Made by a program: the position numbers and the translations under genes
The notes under the pieces: generated by a model
What the model saw: only the letters and a program-made list of their open reading frames with translations
What the model was told of the DNA's origin: nothing
Databases searched by the model: none
Shown: one piece after another, positions 50,017 to 58,899 of the stretch
How positions within the stretch are numbered: position 1 is the first letter of the stretch
How the letters are laid out: the number at the start of each line of letters is the position of its first letter
From: Natranaerobius thermophilus JW/NM-WN-LF
Lineage (GTDB): Bacteria; Bacillota; Natranaerobiia; Natranaerobiales; Natranaerobiaceae
Direction: 5' to 3'
DNA: 64,000 nucleotides
NCBI RefSeq assembly: GCF_000020005.1
Contig: NC_010718.1
Span: 1,245,001-1,309,000, forward strand

Positions 50017-50718
50017 ATGCCTGATCAACAAGTACTAATAGTAGACGATGATAAAGATTTATGTAATATGGTTAAACTGACCCTGGAACACGAAGGGTTT
50101 TCTGTTGATATGGCTTATGATGGTAAGACAGGTTATGAATATGTTGAAAAATATAACTATAATACTGTGATTTTAGATATTATGCTACCGGAAATGGATG
50201 GCTGGGAAGTTTGCCATAAAATAAGAAATTCAATAAACAATAGTAAGGTACCAATCATAATGTTAACTGCCAAAGTAGAAGAAGATGATAAAATTATGGG
50301 ACTAAAACTGGGAGCTGATGATTATGTTATAAAACCTTTCAGTCCACGTGAATTAGTAGCCCGGGTACGTGCTCTGATAAGAAGAGATCAGGATTTCAAG
50401 GATAAAGATAAAATTCTTGAAAAAGGCGATCTAACTGTAGATGCACACAGTTATAAAGTCTTTGTTAAAGATAATGAAGTTGATTTACCACCAAAAGAAT
50501 TTGAATTATTATATTTACTCATTAAAAATCCCGAACGAGTATTTACCAGAGAAGAAATTCTGGAGAAAATTTGGGGATTTTCTTTTGCTGGTGGGACACG
50601 GACAGTAGATGAACATGTAAAACGAATTAGAAAAAAGCTAGAACCTGAAAGTGGTTTTGATAGTTTGATCCAGACGGTTTGGGGCGTTGGCTACAAATTT
50701 GAGGTGAAAAATGAATGA
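50017..50718 (+). CDS. OmpR/PhoB-family response regulator
   Basis: The receiver domain has acidic DDDKD near residue 9, the phosphoacceptor in VILDIMLPEMDGWE (about 53), Thr in IMLTAK and Lys in VIKPFSPREL; the C-terminal winged helix has RTVDEHVKRIRKKLE and VWGVGYKF. ATG 50017 follows TTGGAGGTGG. It overlaps its cognate kinase by 4 bases. Target genes are not evident. Confidence 0.95.
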   Translation: MPDQQVLIVDDDKDLCNMVKLTLEHEGFSVDMAYDGKTGYEYVEKYNYNTVILDIMLPEMDGWEVCHKIRNSINNSKVPIIMLTAKVEEDDKIMGLKLGADDYVIKPFSPRELVARVRALIRRDQDFKDKDKILEKGDLTVDAHSYKVFVKDNEVDLPPKEFELLYLLIKNPERVFTREEILEKIWGFSFAGGTRTVDEHVKRIRKKLEPESGFDSLIQTVWGVGYKFEVKNE

Positions 50719-52292
50719 TTAAAAAATTTAAGCCCAAGACCTTATTTTTAAAACTGATGCTGAGTTATTTGGTTGTCATACTAGTAACTTTGCTAGTATT
50801 AAGTGGCATTATGTCCTATTTAGTAGAAGAATATTTTTATGGTGCCAGAGAATGGGAAGTGAATACTCAAGCCCGTGAAGTTGCTAGTATGTTACAAGAG
50901 CCTATCCAAAATAGTGAATTACAGGATATTATGCAAAAAGCTCAAACTCTTTCACGTTCATTTGAAGCAGAAATAGCAGTTTTTGACGAAAATGGAAGAA
51001 ATATTACAATCGCAAATTACTATTCCGATGAAGATACCGGGACAGTAGAATTTGAAAATCATGAGCTTGACCATGTATTAGAAGGTAATTCCCTTACGAA
51101 AAAACTAGTCGGTCCACAAGCGGAGCGATTATTGATTGCCATACCAGTATATGAAAAAGAAGAAGAGAATGATGAAAAACAGAACACAGATGAAACTAGA
51201 GAGAGTGATAATGAAAGTGAAAGTAATCAGCAGGAAGATGATCAAAATGAAGAAGAACAAAAAGAAGTTATAGGTGTAGTAAGTTTAAATGTGCCTTTAG
51301 CAGGTATTGAGGACACTTTGGCTAATATTAGTCGGTTGACTTTAATTTCAGGAGGAATTGCAATTCTTGTAGCAAGTGCCTTTGCCCTGTCTCTTTCAAA
51401 GAATATTACTAGACCGTTGAGTTCAATCAATGAGTCTGCACAAGCCCTGGCTAAAGGTGAATTTACCCAGAAAATTGGTCGCGAGGTGCTTGAGGAAACC
51501 GATGATGAATTGGGTAAAGTTTCCCGCACTTTTCATTTAGCTGCCCAGGAAATTGAAAACAATATTGAAGAACAAAAAAGGTTAGCTGTTTTTAGAAAAA
51601 ATTTAGTAGATAATGCATCCCACGAATTCCGGGCTCCCTTAAGTGCCATAAGGGGTTATAGCGAATTGATTATTGATGGTATTGTTCCTGAACAAGATCA
51701 AACCCACTATTTGAACCTAATATGGAAACATGCCGTTGAATTAAATGAAATGGTCGATACGTTATTAGACCTGTCGAGTTTAGAAACGGGTACTATAAAC
51801 TTAAACAAAGAGAAGATGACAGCCAAGGAAGTTTTAATTGATGCCATGGATATGGTATTACCTGATGCTGAAAAGAAAAATCAAACTATAACCATAGATA
51901 AGAGTGAAAGTAAAACATTCTTTAAAGGAGACCCTCCGAGGGTAAAACAGATTATTGTTAATTTGTTAAAGAATGCTATCCAGTATACTTCTGAAAAAGG
52001 TACAATAAGGTTAAGGGCATTTGATACAGAACAATACGTTGCCTTGCAAGTGGTTGATAACGGCATTGGCATCCCAAAATCAGAGCTTGATAGTATTTTC
52101 CAAAGGTTTTACAAGGTAGATAAAGCAAGAAATCAAAATAAAAAAAGCGGAAGCTCTGGATTAGGTTTGGCTATTGTCAATGAATTAGTAAAAATTCATA
52201 ACGGCAAAATAGAAGTGGATAGTGAAGAAGGAAAGGGCAGTACATTTACTGTTTATTTTCCGAGATCTTATAATGTTGATGGAACTGAATAA
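50715..52292 (+). CDS. sensor histidine kinase
   Basis: A 525-residue kinase: TM1 (about 14-36), an extracytoplasmic domain (about 37-205), TM2 (about 207-228), HAMP, HisKA with NASHEFRAPLSAIRGY (His phosphoacceptor), N box VNLLKNAIQYT, G1 VVDNGIGI and G2 GLGLAIVNELVKIHNG. The outer domain contains an extraordinarily acidic Asp/Glu/Gln/Asn tract (about 150-188) just before TM2. Pairs with the overlapping response regulator; signal unknown. Confidence 0.95.
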   Translation: MIKKFKPKTLFLKLMLSYLVVILVTLLVLSGIMSYLVEEYFYGAREWEVNTQAREVASMLQEPIQNSELQDIMQKAQTLSRSFEAEIAVFDENGRNITIANYYSDEDTGTVEFENHELDHVLEGNSLTKKLVGPQAERLLIAIPVYEKEEENDEKQNTDETRESDNESESNQQEDDQNEEEQKEVIGVVSLNVPLAGIEDTLANISRLTLISGGIAILVASAFALSLSKNITRPLSSINESAQALAKGEFTQKIGREVLEETDDELGKVSRTFHLAAQEIENNIEEQKRLAVFRKNLVDNASHEFRAPLSAIRGYSELIIDGIVPEQDQTHYLNLIWKHAVELNEMVDTLLDLSSLETGTINLNKEKMTAKEVLIDAMDMVLPDAEKKNQTITIDKSESKTFFKGDPPRVKQIIVNLLKNAIQYTSEKGTIRLRAFDTEQYVALQVVDNGIGIPKSELDSIFQRFYKVDKARNQNKKSGSSGLGLAIVNELVKIHNGKIEVDSEEGKGSTFTVYFPRSYNVDGTE

Positions 52293-52304
52293 TTGAGAAA
52301 TAAT

Positions 52305-52338
52305 AATAACCCACGGCTATAGTCGTGGGTTATTTATA
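52305..52338. terminator. bidirectional terminator kinase / yjbQ
   Basis: AATAACCCACG pairs perfectly with CGTGGGTTATT, loop GCTATAGT. Confidence 0.88.
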
Positions 52339-52364
52339 CTTAAAAATGTAAGATGTTAAAGAAG

Positions 52365-52751
52365 TTAATATAGGATTTTTACTTTCCTTCTGCGGGGACC
52401 ATCAAATTCGCAAAAAATTATACCCTGCCACCTGCCTAAATCTAATGTGTTTTTCCTAATAGGTACCATGATATCAGGCCCTACTAGAGAAGATAAAAAA
52501 TGAGCTGGACTATTACCTTCAAGATGTTGGTAAGAAATGTCTGGTATTATTTTTTGACAGGCGTTTTCTAGATCGAAGCAGACATCTGGATCTGCAGTCT
52601 CATTAACTGTAATAGCAGCTGTTGTATGTGGAATAAATAAATGAACTTTGTTATTACCCTGGGGAAGTTCCATTTGAGACAGTGCTTTTTTAACCTCCTC
52701 AGTAATATTAATAAACTCTATTTTCTTGGAAGTTGTTACTGTTATTTCCAT
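52365..52751 (-). CDS. yjbQ: YjbQ (UPF0047) family protein
   Basis: A 128-residue UPF0047 protein with HLFIPHTTAAITVNE, NSPAHFLSSLVGP and LGRWQGIIFCEFDGPR, the family's conserved blocks. Members have weak thiamin phosphate synthase activity; physiological role is unclear. ATG 52751 has AGGAGGTGATGTA upstream; an ATG at 52775 lies before that SD. Confidence 0.92.
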   Translation of the reverse strand: MEITVTTSKKIEFINITEEVKKALSQMELPQGNNKVHLFIPHTTAAITVNETADPDVCFDLENACQKIIPDISYQHLEGNSPAHFLSSLVGPDIMVPIRKNTLDLGRWQGIIFCEFDGPRRRKVKILY

Positions 52752-52797
52752 TACATCACCTCCTATCCAAGTCACAATGTATTATTGTTGCAATGTA

Positions 52798-53511
52798 TTA
52801 ATTAAAGATTTCTACGGGCTTGGAAAATAGGTTTACTATTTCTTTAAGTTTATCATAGGGGATATTTTGAGCATCAGGTTCTGTTGTGGCACGACTCACT
52901 GTATTTAAATGAATTTTAGTTACATTTAAATCGTTAACAAAATTAGCCAATTTTTCTATCTCTTCATAAGAGTCATTGACTTCAGAGACAAGTAAAATTT
53001 CTAGATAGATTTTTCCTGTGTATTCTTGACAGAAAGTTTTGATACCATTTACTATAAGTGAGCTATTAATTTCTTCATGAGGACGATTTATGTCAGTGAA
53101 ACTTTTTTCGGTTATAGCATCGATTGAAGGAACTACCAAGTCTGATTTTTGTAGATCATTTCTTACATCTTCACGGTATAATAAAGAGGAGTTAGTTAAC
53201 ACAGCTACAGCGTTGTCAGTTTGAGACTTTATTTCTGTAATAATTTTTCCTAACTCGGAGTGAAGAGTGGGTTCGCCCGACCCAGAAAAAGTGATATAAT
53301 CTAGACGGGGGTGGTTGTTGGCTTGTGTGACGATTTCGTTAATGACTGTCTCGGTAGGACTATATTCACTTCTAGTAATTGTTAAAGTTTTTGTGGCGCA
53401 GGCTTCTTCACAATAGATACAATCAAAGCTACATATTCTATCAGGAGTTATATCTACTCCTAATGATAAACCCAGTCTTCTTGACTTAACGGGACCGTAA
53501 ACAAAACTCAT
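52798..53511 (-). CDS. radical SAM protein (COG0731-like)
   Basis: A 237-residue radical SAM protein with CSFDCIYCEE (CxxxCxxC, about 28-35) and FSGSGEPTLHSELG, the pattern of the short Fe-S oxidoreductase family COG0731 related to wybutosine enzyme TYW1 but lacking its flavodoxin part. Substrate unknown. ATG after GGAGGTGAAATAATAC. Together with yjbQ it forms a short minus-strand group, divergent from trmI. Confidence 0.88.
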   Translation of the reverse strand: MSFVYGPVKSRRLGLSLGVDITPDRICSFDCIYCEEACATKTLTITRSEYSPTETVINEIVTQANNHPRLDYITFSGSGEPTLHSELGKIITEIKSQTDNAVAVLTNSSLLYREDVRNDLQKSDLVVPSIDAITEKSFTDINRPHEEINSSLIVNGIKTFCQEYTGKIYLEILLVSEVNDSYEEIEKLANFVNDLNVTKIHLNTVSRATTEPDAQNIPYDKLKEIVNLFSKPVEIFN

Positions 53512-53598
53512 GTATTATTTCACCTCCTGGAATTATTATAATAAATTTTGATTGAAGTTAAAATATAAATCAAAGTTTTTATGTAAGGAGTGATAGAA

Positions 53599-54402
53599 AT
53601 GTCCACAGGATTAGACAGTAAAAGAATGATAACAGATGGAAACAAATTCAAAAAGGTAGTTGATCTGAAAGCTGATAGTGTCCAATTACCAACGGGGATT
53701 CTAACAGGTGAAAAGTTGCGACAGTTATCTCCAGGTTCGGAATTTTATTTAAACGAAAAAAAATACTTTATATTTGAATGTACATTAGCTGATTTTCTTG
53801 AAAAAAAATTAGAGAGAAAGACTCAAATTATGTATCCTAAAGAAATCAGTTTTATGATTTATAAACTTGATATTTCACCAGGTGATAGTGTAGGCGAAGC
53901 GGGTACTGGTTCTGGTGCCATGACACTGTCCTTGTCTCGTACAGTAGGTCCCCAAGGGAGTGTATACACTTATGAAAGGAGATCAGACTTCAGTAAATTA
54001 GTAAATAAAAACTATTCTAGGGGAAGAAAATTTGATAATGTAACCTTTTACAATCAATCAATAGAAGAAGGAATTTTTGAAACCGACTTAGATGCGTTTG
54101 TACTAGATGTGAGAGAGCCCTGGGAAGTACTAGACAAAATAAGTCATTCTTTAAAACCTTCGGGAAATTTAGGTGTATTAGTACCCACATATAATCAGAT
54201 TAGTGCTACGCTTCCAGAATTAAAAGATAATAGTTTCTTTGTAACAGACATTGTTGAATTGTTATTGAGAAGATATAAACATAACCCAGAACGTATGCGA
54301 CCTGAAGATACAATGATAGGGCATACAGGTTATTTGATAATTGCCAAAAAATTAACAGGTGAAACTAAAAGTTTAGAAGAAATTTCTGAATGTGAGGAAT
54401 GA
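53599..54402 (+). CDS. trmI: tRNA m1A58 methyltransferase TrmI
   Basis: TrmI methylates N1 of A58 in the T-loop. The 267-residue protein has a small N-terminal beta domain, then YPKEISFMIYKLDI, SAM motif VGEAGTGSGAMTLSLSR, and VLDVREPWEVLDK (motif IV-like). TAAGGAGTGATAGAA precedes the ATG at 53599. Confidence 0.93.
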   Translation: MSTGLDSKRMITDGNKFKKVVDLKADSVQLPTGILTGEKLRQLSPGSEFYLNEKKYFIFECTLADFLEKKLERKTQIMYPKEISFMIYKLDISPGDSVGEAGTGSGAMTLSLSRTVGPQGSVYTYERRSDFSKLVNKNYSRGRKFDNVTFYNQSIEEGIFETDLDAFVLDVREPWEVLDKISHSLKPSGNLGVLVPTYNQISATLPELKDNSFFVTDIVELLLRRYKHNPERMRPEDTMIGHTGYLIIAKKLTGETKSLEEISECEE

Positions 54403-54516
54403 TTCTCTCTTTTATTGTGTTTTGGCTTGTAATGTAATATAATAACATAAAAGACATAATAAGAATTGTATCAGGGATTGTTAATCTAATAACAAAAGTG
54501 TGGGAGGAGGTAAAAA

Positions 54517-54753
54517 ATGTTTGGTAGAATTGGGCTTCCTGAAATTTTGTTGATTCTGGCTATTGCATTAATTATTTTTGGACCTAAAAAATTACCTGAA
54601 CTAGGGAAAGCTTTGGGCAGTAGTTTGAGAGAGTTTAAGAGTGCCACTAAGGAATTAAGAGAAGAAGTTAACGAAGTAGAAGAGGAAGTTAAAGAAAATA
54701 AATCAAGTGATGTAAAAGAAAACGAAGATAACAAAACTGAAAAATCAACCTAA
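54517..54753 (+). CDS. tatA: twin-arginine translocase TatA
   Basis: A 78-residue Tat[22 protein letters not shown] (membrane helix), hinge [11 protein letters not shown] and amphipathic helix, then an acidic/basic charged tail. It forms the Tat pore with TatC encoded 95 bases on. SD GGGAGGAGG. Confidence 0.95.
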   Translation: MFGRIGLPEILLILAIALIIFGPKKLPELGKALGSSLREFKSATKELREEVNEVEEEVKENKSSDVKENEDNKTEKST

Positions 54754-54847
54754 TTGACTACCTTATATTTATTAGAGATAACACTTTAAACACTGATCAG
54801 TTATACTCTATTATATGCACTTTTTGACTAGAAGTGGGTGAAGGCCA

Positions 54848-55576
54848 ATGTCAGAACAACGTGATAAAATGAGTTTCACAGATCATCTCGGTGAATTAAG
54901 ACAGAGGTTAATCTGGATAGTACTAGCGTTTTTAATTGCCACAGGAATTGCCTTTTATTTTTCAGAGACATTGTTGGACATAATCACTGTGCCAGCAGAC
55001 AATTTGCATTATATTTCACCTGCAGAAGCCTTTCTTAGTCAACTGAAGCTGGCTATTATTGCAGGTCTAGTGTTCAGTTTACCAGTAACACTTTATCAAC
55101 TAATCGCTTTTGTATTACCTGCTTTGGAGCCTGGAGAAAAAAAGTATTTATTTATATTCTTGCCTTTAGCTTTGATATTATTTGTTTTGGGAGTATTGTT
55201 TGCATATTTTGTAATATTACCTTTAGCTTATAGATTTTTTATTAATTTTGCCCGGGAAGATTTACTTCCAATGATCACGGTGAGAAGTTATGTCTCTTTT
55301 GCTTTAGGTTTATTGTTACCCTTTGGCTTGGTGTTTCAATTGCCACTCATTGTAACAATTTTATCAAATTTAGAATTAATAACTCCTGAATTTTTACGAA
55401 CAAATAGAAAAATAGCAGTGTTGATCACTTTTGTAATTGGTTCTTTTTTAACACCCCCTGATTTAATATCACAGGGGTTACTTGCTGGTCCTTTGATTAT
55501 CTTATATGAATCAAGTATTATGGTATCTAAGTTTATTTATAGGCGAAAGAACAAACATACTGGACAAGCAGCTTAA
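54848..55576 (+). CDS. tatC: twin-arginine translocase TatC
   Basis: The 242-residue TatC binds twin-arginine signals. It has KMSFTDHLGELRQRLIW, six membrane helices and FLTPPDLISQ in the family position. ATG follows GGTGAAGGCCA, a weak SD. Minimal TatAC system, as in many Gram-positives. Confidence 0.96.
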   Translation: MSEQRDKMSFTDHLGELRQRLIWIVLAFLIATGIAFYFSETLLDIITVPADNLHYISPAEAFLSQLKLAIIAGLVFSLPVTLYQLIAFVLPALEPGEKKYLFIFLPLALILFVLGVLFAYFVILPLAYRFFINFAREDLLPMITVRSYVSFALGLLLPFGLVFQLPLIVTILSNLELITPEFLRTNRKIAVLITFVIGSFLTPPDLISQGLLAGPLIILYESSIMVSKFIYRRKNKHTGQAA

Positions 55577-55593
55577 TTTTTAAAAAGGAAACC

Positions 55594-55622
55594 TTGACAA
55601 AATTAAATACATGAAGTAAACT
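55594..55622 (+). promoter_or_regulatory. promoter of tRNA-Val copy 2
   Basis: TTGACA (55594-55599), 17 bases, TAAACT (55617-55622); 14 bases before the tRNA. Confidence 0.6.
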
Positions 55623-55635
55623 ATATATTGGTAGC

Positions 55636-55711
55636 GGGCGGATAGCTCAGCTGGGAGAGCACCTGCCTTACAAGCAGGGGGTCACAGGTTCGAGCCCTGT
55701 TCCGCCCACCA
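55636..55711 (+). tRNA. tRNA-Val (TAC), copy 2, likely integration site
   Basis: Identical to the tRNA at 44879 including CCA. The integrase gene begins 120 bases downstream, so the 3' half is the probable attL core; the matching attR would be beyond 64000. Confidence 0.95.
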
Positions 55712-55780
55712 GTACGATTACTACAAGGTTTAAGACAATTAGCGAATAAAGTAGTCAATCTTTAACCCGATTCAAACTAT

Positions 55781-55833
55781 AAAAACCACTTTCTTTTAGT
55801 CCAAATAATGGACAAAAGGAGAGTGGTTTTTTT
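55781..55833 (+). terminator. 22-bp hairpin enclosing the integrase SD
   Basis: Arms 55781-55802 and 55810-55831 pair with one mismatch and two G-T pairs, loop AAATAAT, followed by TT. It looks like the tRNA-Val terminator, but its 3' arm contains AAAGGAG, the SD of the integrase. Confidence 0.8.
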
Positions 55834-56749
55834 GTTGTTGAAGTTTGCTATCCAAGATTTTATTGAGGACAGGGAGTTTAAGAACCTTACTCAAAAAACA
55901 ATTTCAGGTTACAGTGCTACACTAAAAGAGTTTCAAGAATTTATTTCAGAACAGGAAGTTGTTAATGCAAATGATGTAACTCAATCTCACATTAAATCTT
56001 ATCTACTTCACTGTAAAAAGAATAAAAACAATAATCCAACTTCTATTAATCACAAACTTCATAATCTCAAAATTTTCTTTAACTACCTACAAGACATTGA
56101 AGTAATAAGTGAAAAGCAAAATCCAGCTAAAAAAATTAACTATGTTAAAGAGGATATTAAAATTGAGGTTTTTAATGATTATCAGATAAAGCAGATGCTA
56201 GACTACTACAGAAGAATAAAGCGAAGGGAGAAAGGATTTTACGCTTATAGAAATTACACCATTATAGTTTTCCTTTTAGGTACTGGTAGTAGATTAGGTG
56301 AATTAATCAATTTGCGTTGGGATGATATTGATTTTATTAACAACACTATTGTCTTTTATGGCAAAAAGCGGGAATATTCATCAATTCCAATGACGGAAAA
56401 ATTAAAGAAAGAATTAATGGAATACAAAACTTATTGTGAACAGACTTTTGAAAGTTTATCTGAATATGTGTTTACTAATAGAAAAAATGAAAAGCTCACT
56501 GATAATGCAGTAAAATGTATTTTTAAAAGATTAAAGAAGGTCATGAATTTTAAAAATGTAAGAGTATCTTGCCATACCTTCAGACACACCTTTGCAGTAA
56601 ACATGATAAAAAACAACTGTGATATATTCACTCTTCAAAAGATGTTAAGACATAAAGATTTATCTATGTGTAGAAGGTATGTAAACTTTGGTACTGCTCT
56701 AAAGGAACAGAATGATAAGTTTAATCCGCTTAATGAAATTGATGTTTAG
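55832..56749 (+). CDS. tyrosine recombinase / integrase
   Basis: A 305-residue site-specific recombinase. The N-terminal SAM-like core-binding domain (about 5-90) precedes a catalytic domain with all six key positions: Arg in GTGSRLGELINLRW, Lys in FYGKKREYSS, HTFRHTF (His-x-x-Arg), His in LRHKDLSM and Tyr in CRRYVNF. The start is one of three TTGs at 55832-55840 after AAAGGAG; an ATG at 55808 lies in the hairpin loop with no SD. It probably inserted the element at tRNA-Val. Confidence 0.93.
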   Translation: MLLKFAIQDFIEDREFKNLTQKTISGYSATLKEFQEFISEQEVVNANDVTQSHIKSYLLHCKKNKNNNPTSINHKLHNLKIFFNYLQDIEVISEKQNPAKKINYVKEDIKIEVFNDYQIKQMLDYYRRIKRREKGFYAYRNYTIIVFLLGTGSRLGELINLRWDDIDFINNTIVFYGKKREYSSIPMTEKLKKELMEYKTYCEQTFESLSEYVFTNRKNEKLTDNAVKCIFKRLKKVMNFKNVRVSCHTFRHTFAVNMIKNNCDIFTLQKMLRHKDLSMCRRYVNFGTALKEQNDKFNPLNEIDV

Positions 56750-56774
56750 AATCAGAAAATAGATATTTATTTTT

Positions 56775-56804
56775 AACCTGCCTTTTATGGGCAGGTTTTT
56801 TATT
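56775..56804 (+). terminator. terminator after integrase
   Basis: AACCTGCC pairs with GGCAGGTT, loop TTTTATG, then a T-run. Confidence 0.88.
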
Positions 56805-56822
56805 TAGAAGGAGGTATTGAAC

Positions 56823-58136
56823 TTGACTACTTTACAAGATTACATTGAAGAAAATTATAATGATAGAGAAACTTTCTTTAAAGAAGAAGTTAACAGAATG
56901 GATAATGTGAAAAGGGTTAATGAGATAATTGATATAAAGGAATTTCTTGAAGGTAAGAATCATTCAATATTGAACAGTCAAACAGAAGAATATAAAGGCA
57001 AAACTTATTATCCTGCTACTATAGTTTTGAATTATGCTAAAACAATCTGTAATTTTCAGACTAATTTTCTATTAAAGAATCCAGTTAGTTTAACTTGTAG
57101 TAATGAGGGCTTGTTGAATAGGGTGAAAGAGGTTTATGATATTGGGAATTATGACAGGATAGATTTTGATATACTTGACAAAGTTGTTAAATACGGAAAC
57201 GCTTATGAATACCCGTATATTTCAGAAGATGGATACATTTACAGTAAAATCATTCCCCCAGAAGATGGCTATCCTATCTTTTCAGAGTTTGGTAATGAAT
57301 ATATAGGATTTATTGAAAGTTATACAGTTGATAATGTAACATTCTGGGTTGTTTTTACAGAGGATAAAGTAGAAGAGTATAGCAACAAAGGTGGTAAGAT
57401 ACACAAAATAGGGGAGTATGAAAATGTTTCAGGATTGCCTTGTATCTACAAAAGTGATAATGAATTAGATGAAAACTTTGGCAGATCAGATGTGTTACGG
57501 TTTGGTGAAATCATTGAAGAAATGGAAAGATTGATTTCAAGGTCTTGCGATGGTTTATATAAATACATGGATGGGCTGCCTATTATGTCAGGTCAGCAAT
57601 TAGAGGGAGAAGAAGGGGTTAATCCTAAAATAGCAGGAGAAGGATTAAACCTTGAAGATGGAGCAGAATTTTACTTTGCCAATAATGAAATAAACGAGAG
57701 AGCATTTAAGGAAATTTATAATACACTTAAACAGGCGTTACTGGATATTTCCCAAACTCCTGCAGTTGCCTTTAACCAAACTGATATTTCTAACCTTTCA
57801 GAAGTTAGTATTAGAATGATGTACACATTAGCTAGTATGAAAGGTTCACTAAATGAAAAGTTTATGAGAGAAGGGTTTGAACAGAGGTTTGATAGGTTTA
57901 AGCGGTTGTTGGATTATAAAGGAGAGAATTATGAAGGGTGGGAGACATTAGACGCTGTGTTTCATCCTGCACTTCCAAGAAATGATAATGAAGTTATTGA
58001 TAACTTACAGAAGTTAGATGATATGGGAGCAATTAGTCTGGATACGTTGTTAGACAAGAATCCATACGTTAACGATAAAAACTTTGAAAAGAAAAGATTA
58101 GAAGAAAGCAATGATAATGGGAATAGTGAAGAATAG
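56823..58136 (+). CDS. phage portal protein, SPP1 gp6-like
   Basis: The portal is the dodecameric DNA gate at one capsid vertex. The 437-residue product has the family pattern: helical N-terminus, ATIVLNYAKTICNFQTNFLL, a central DYGNAYEY-like KYGNAYEYPYISEDG, and the clip/stem region with EIIEEMERLISR and LLDISQTPAVAFNQTDISNLS, the usual portal crown motif. TTG 56823 has AGAAGGAGG eight bases upstream; TTG 56817 is too close. No terminase gene precedes it. Confidence 0.88.
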   Translation: MTTLQDYIEENYNDRETFFKEEVNRMDNVKRVNEIIDIKEFLEGKNHSILNSQTEEYKGKTYYPATIVLNYAKTICNFQTNFLLKNPVSLTCSNEGLLNRVKEVYDIGNYDRIDFDILDKVVKYGNAYEYPYISEDGYIYSKIIPPEDGYPIFSEFGNEYIGFIESYTVDNVTFWVVFTEDKVEEYSNKGGKIHKIGEYENVSGLPCIYKSDNELDENFGRSDVLRFGEIIEEMERLISRSCDGLYKYMDGLPIMSGQQLEGEEGVNPKIAGEGLNLEDGAEFYFANNEINERAFKEIYNTLKQALLDISQTPAVAFNQTDISNLSEVSIRMMYTLASMKGSLNEKFMREGFEQRFDRFKRLLDYKGENYEGWETLDAVFHPALPRNDNEVIDNLQKLDDMGAISLDTLLDKNPYVNDKNFEKKRLEESNDNGNSEE

Positions 58137-58266
58137 CAAAATAAGAGTTTTTGGTATATGTTAAGAAAACATAACATTACTTCAAATATGCTTTGAATAC
58201 TGTCATTAAAGGAAAGTTACCAAAAAGATAATAAGTGGGAGATTTTCGCCTGTTAAGGAATAATAC

Positions 58267-58297
58267 TTGACAAAAAACAACACTTTAATTGTATAAA
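58267..58297 (+). promoter_or_regulatory. candidate promoter inside element
   Basis: TTGACA (58267-58272) and TATAAA (58292-58297) with TG directly before the -10, but a long 19-base spacer. It would start a leader or RNA of about 620 bases ahead of the gene at 58929. Confidence 0.5.
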
Positions 58298-58721
58298 ATA
58301 ATAACACAATTTTAAAAACTACAGGATTTTACTGAAATTATTAACATAACGTAACTTATAGGACGTTTAACAGATTAATGAGTTAAAACAATCCTTTGAT
58401 GGCAAGGTTTATGAGACTTGAACATCTTAATAAAATTTTCATTTTATCCAGTTTTGGAAGTGATTGATAATATTCCTTATCAGTCATTCCTGAAAAACGG
58501 CAATAATTTTCCTAAAAAATGGAAAAATCTTGGATACCCCTCGAACAGGCGTTCGCCTCCTACAGACTGACTTTTTTTCGCAGGAAAAAATTTTATGCAA
58601 ACCTCACCGCCCTGTTTCGGGGCGGTATTCTAAACATTCAAGATGAATGTTTTTCCCACTATCCTGTTTGGGGAGTAGATTTAACCGACACCCTGTTTCG
58701 GGGTAGTGTTTCCCGACAGTG

Positions 58722-58899
58722 AGAAAGGGACATCTTGTCACTTTCTAATTATTCATTTTGAACATTTAGAATTGGACATTGTGTCCATTTCTAAATCTTG
58801 AAATCCAAGTTTTCTTCAAGTAAGTTGTGTTTTACAACTTTCTAAATTTAATGGTGAAATTTTTTCACTATTTTAGAAACCGACATTTTGTCGGATTCT
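58722..58899 (+). repeat. series of five three-base-loop hairpins
   Basis: Hairpins at 58722-58746 (inner GACA-TCT-TGTC), 58764-58796 (TGGACA-TTG-TGTCCA), 58822-58840 (AAGTTGTG-TTT-TACAACTT), 58850-58872 (GGTGAAA-TTT-TTTCACT) and 58875-58899 (CCGACA-TTT-TGTCGG). Most have an outer stem, a one-base mismatch and an inner stem; copies of TTTCTAAAT or TTAGAAA separate them. Stem sequences differ while pairing is kept. Confidence 0.75.

Noticed and set aside
58519-58722. 67-codon open frame in the hairpin region
   Set aside because: It lacks an SD, its composition follows the hairpins (two copies of the LFRG-type segment from the CCTGTTTCGGGG repeats), and it overlaps conserved-looking stems.
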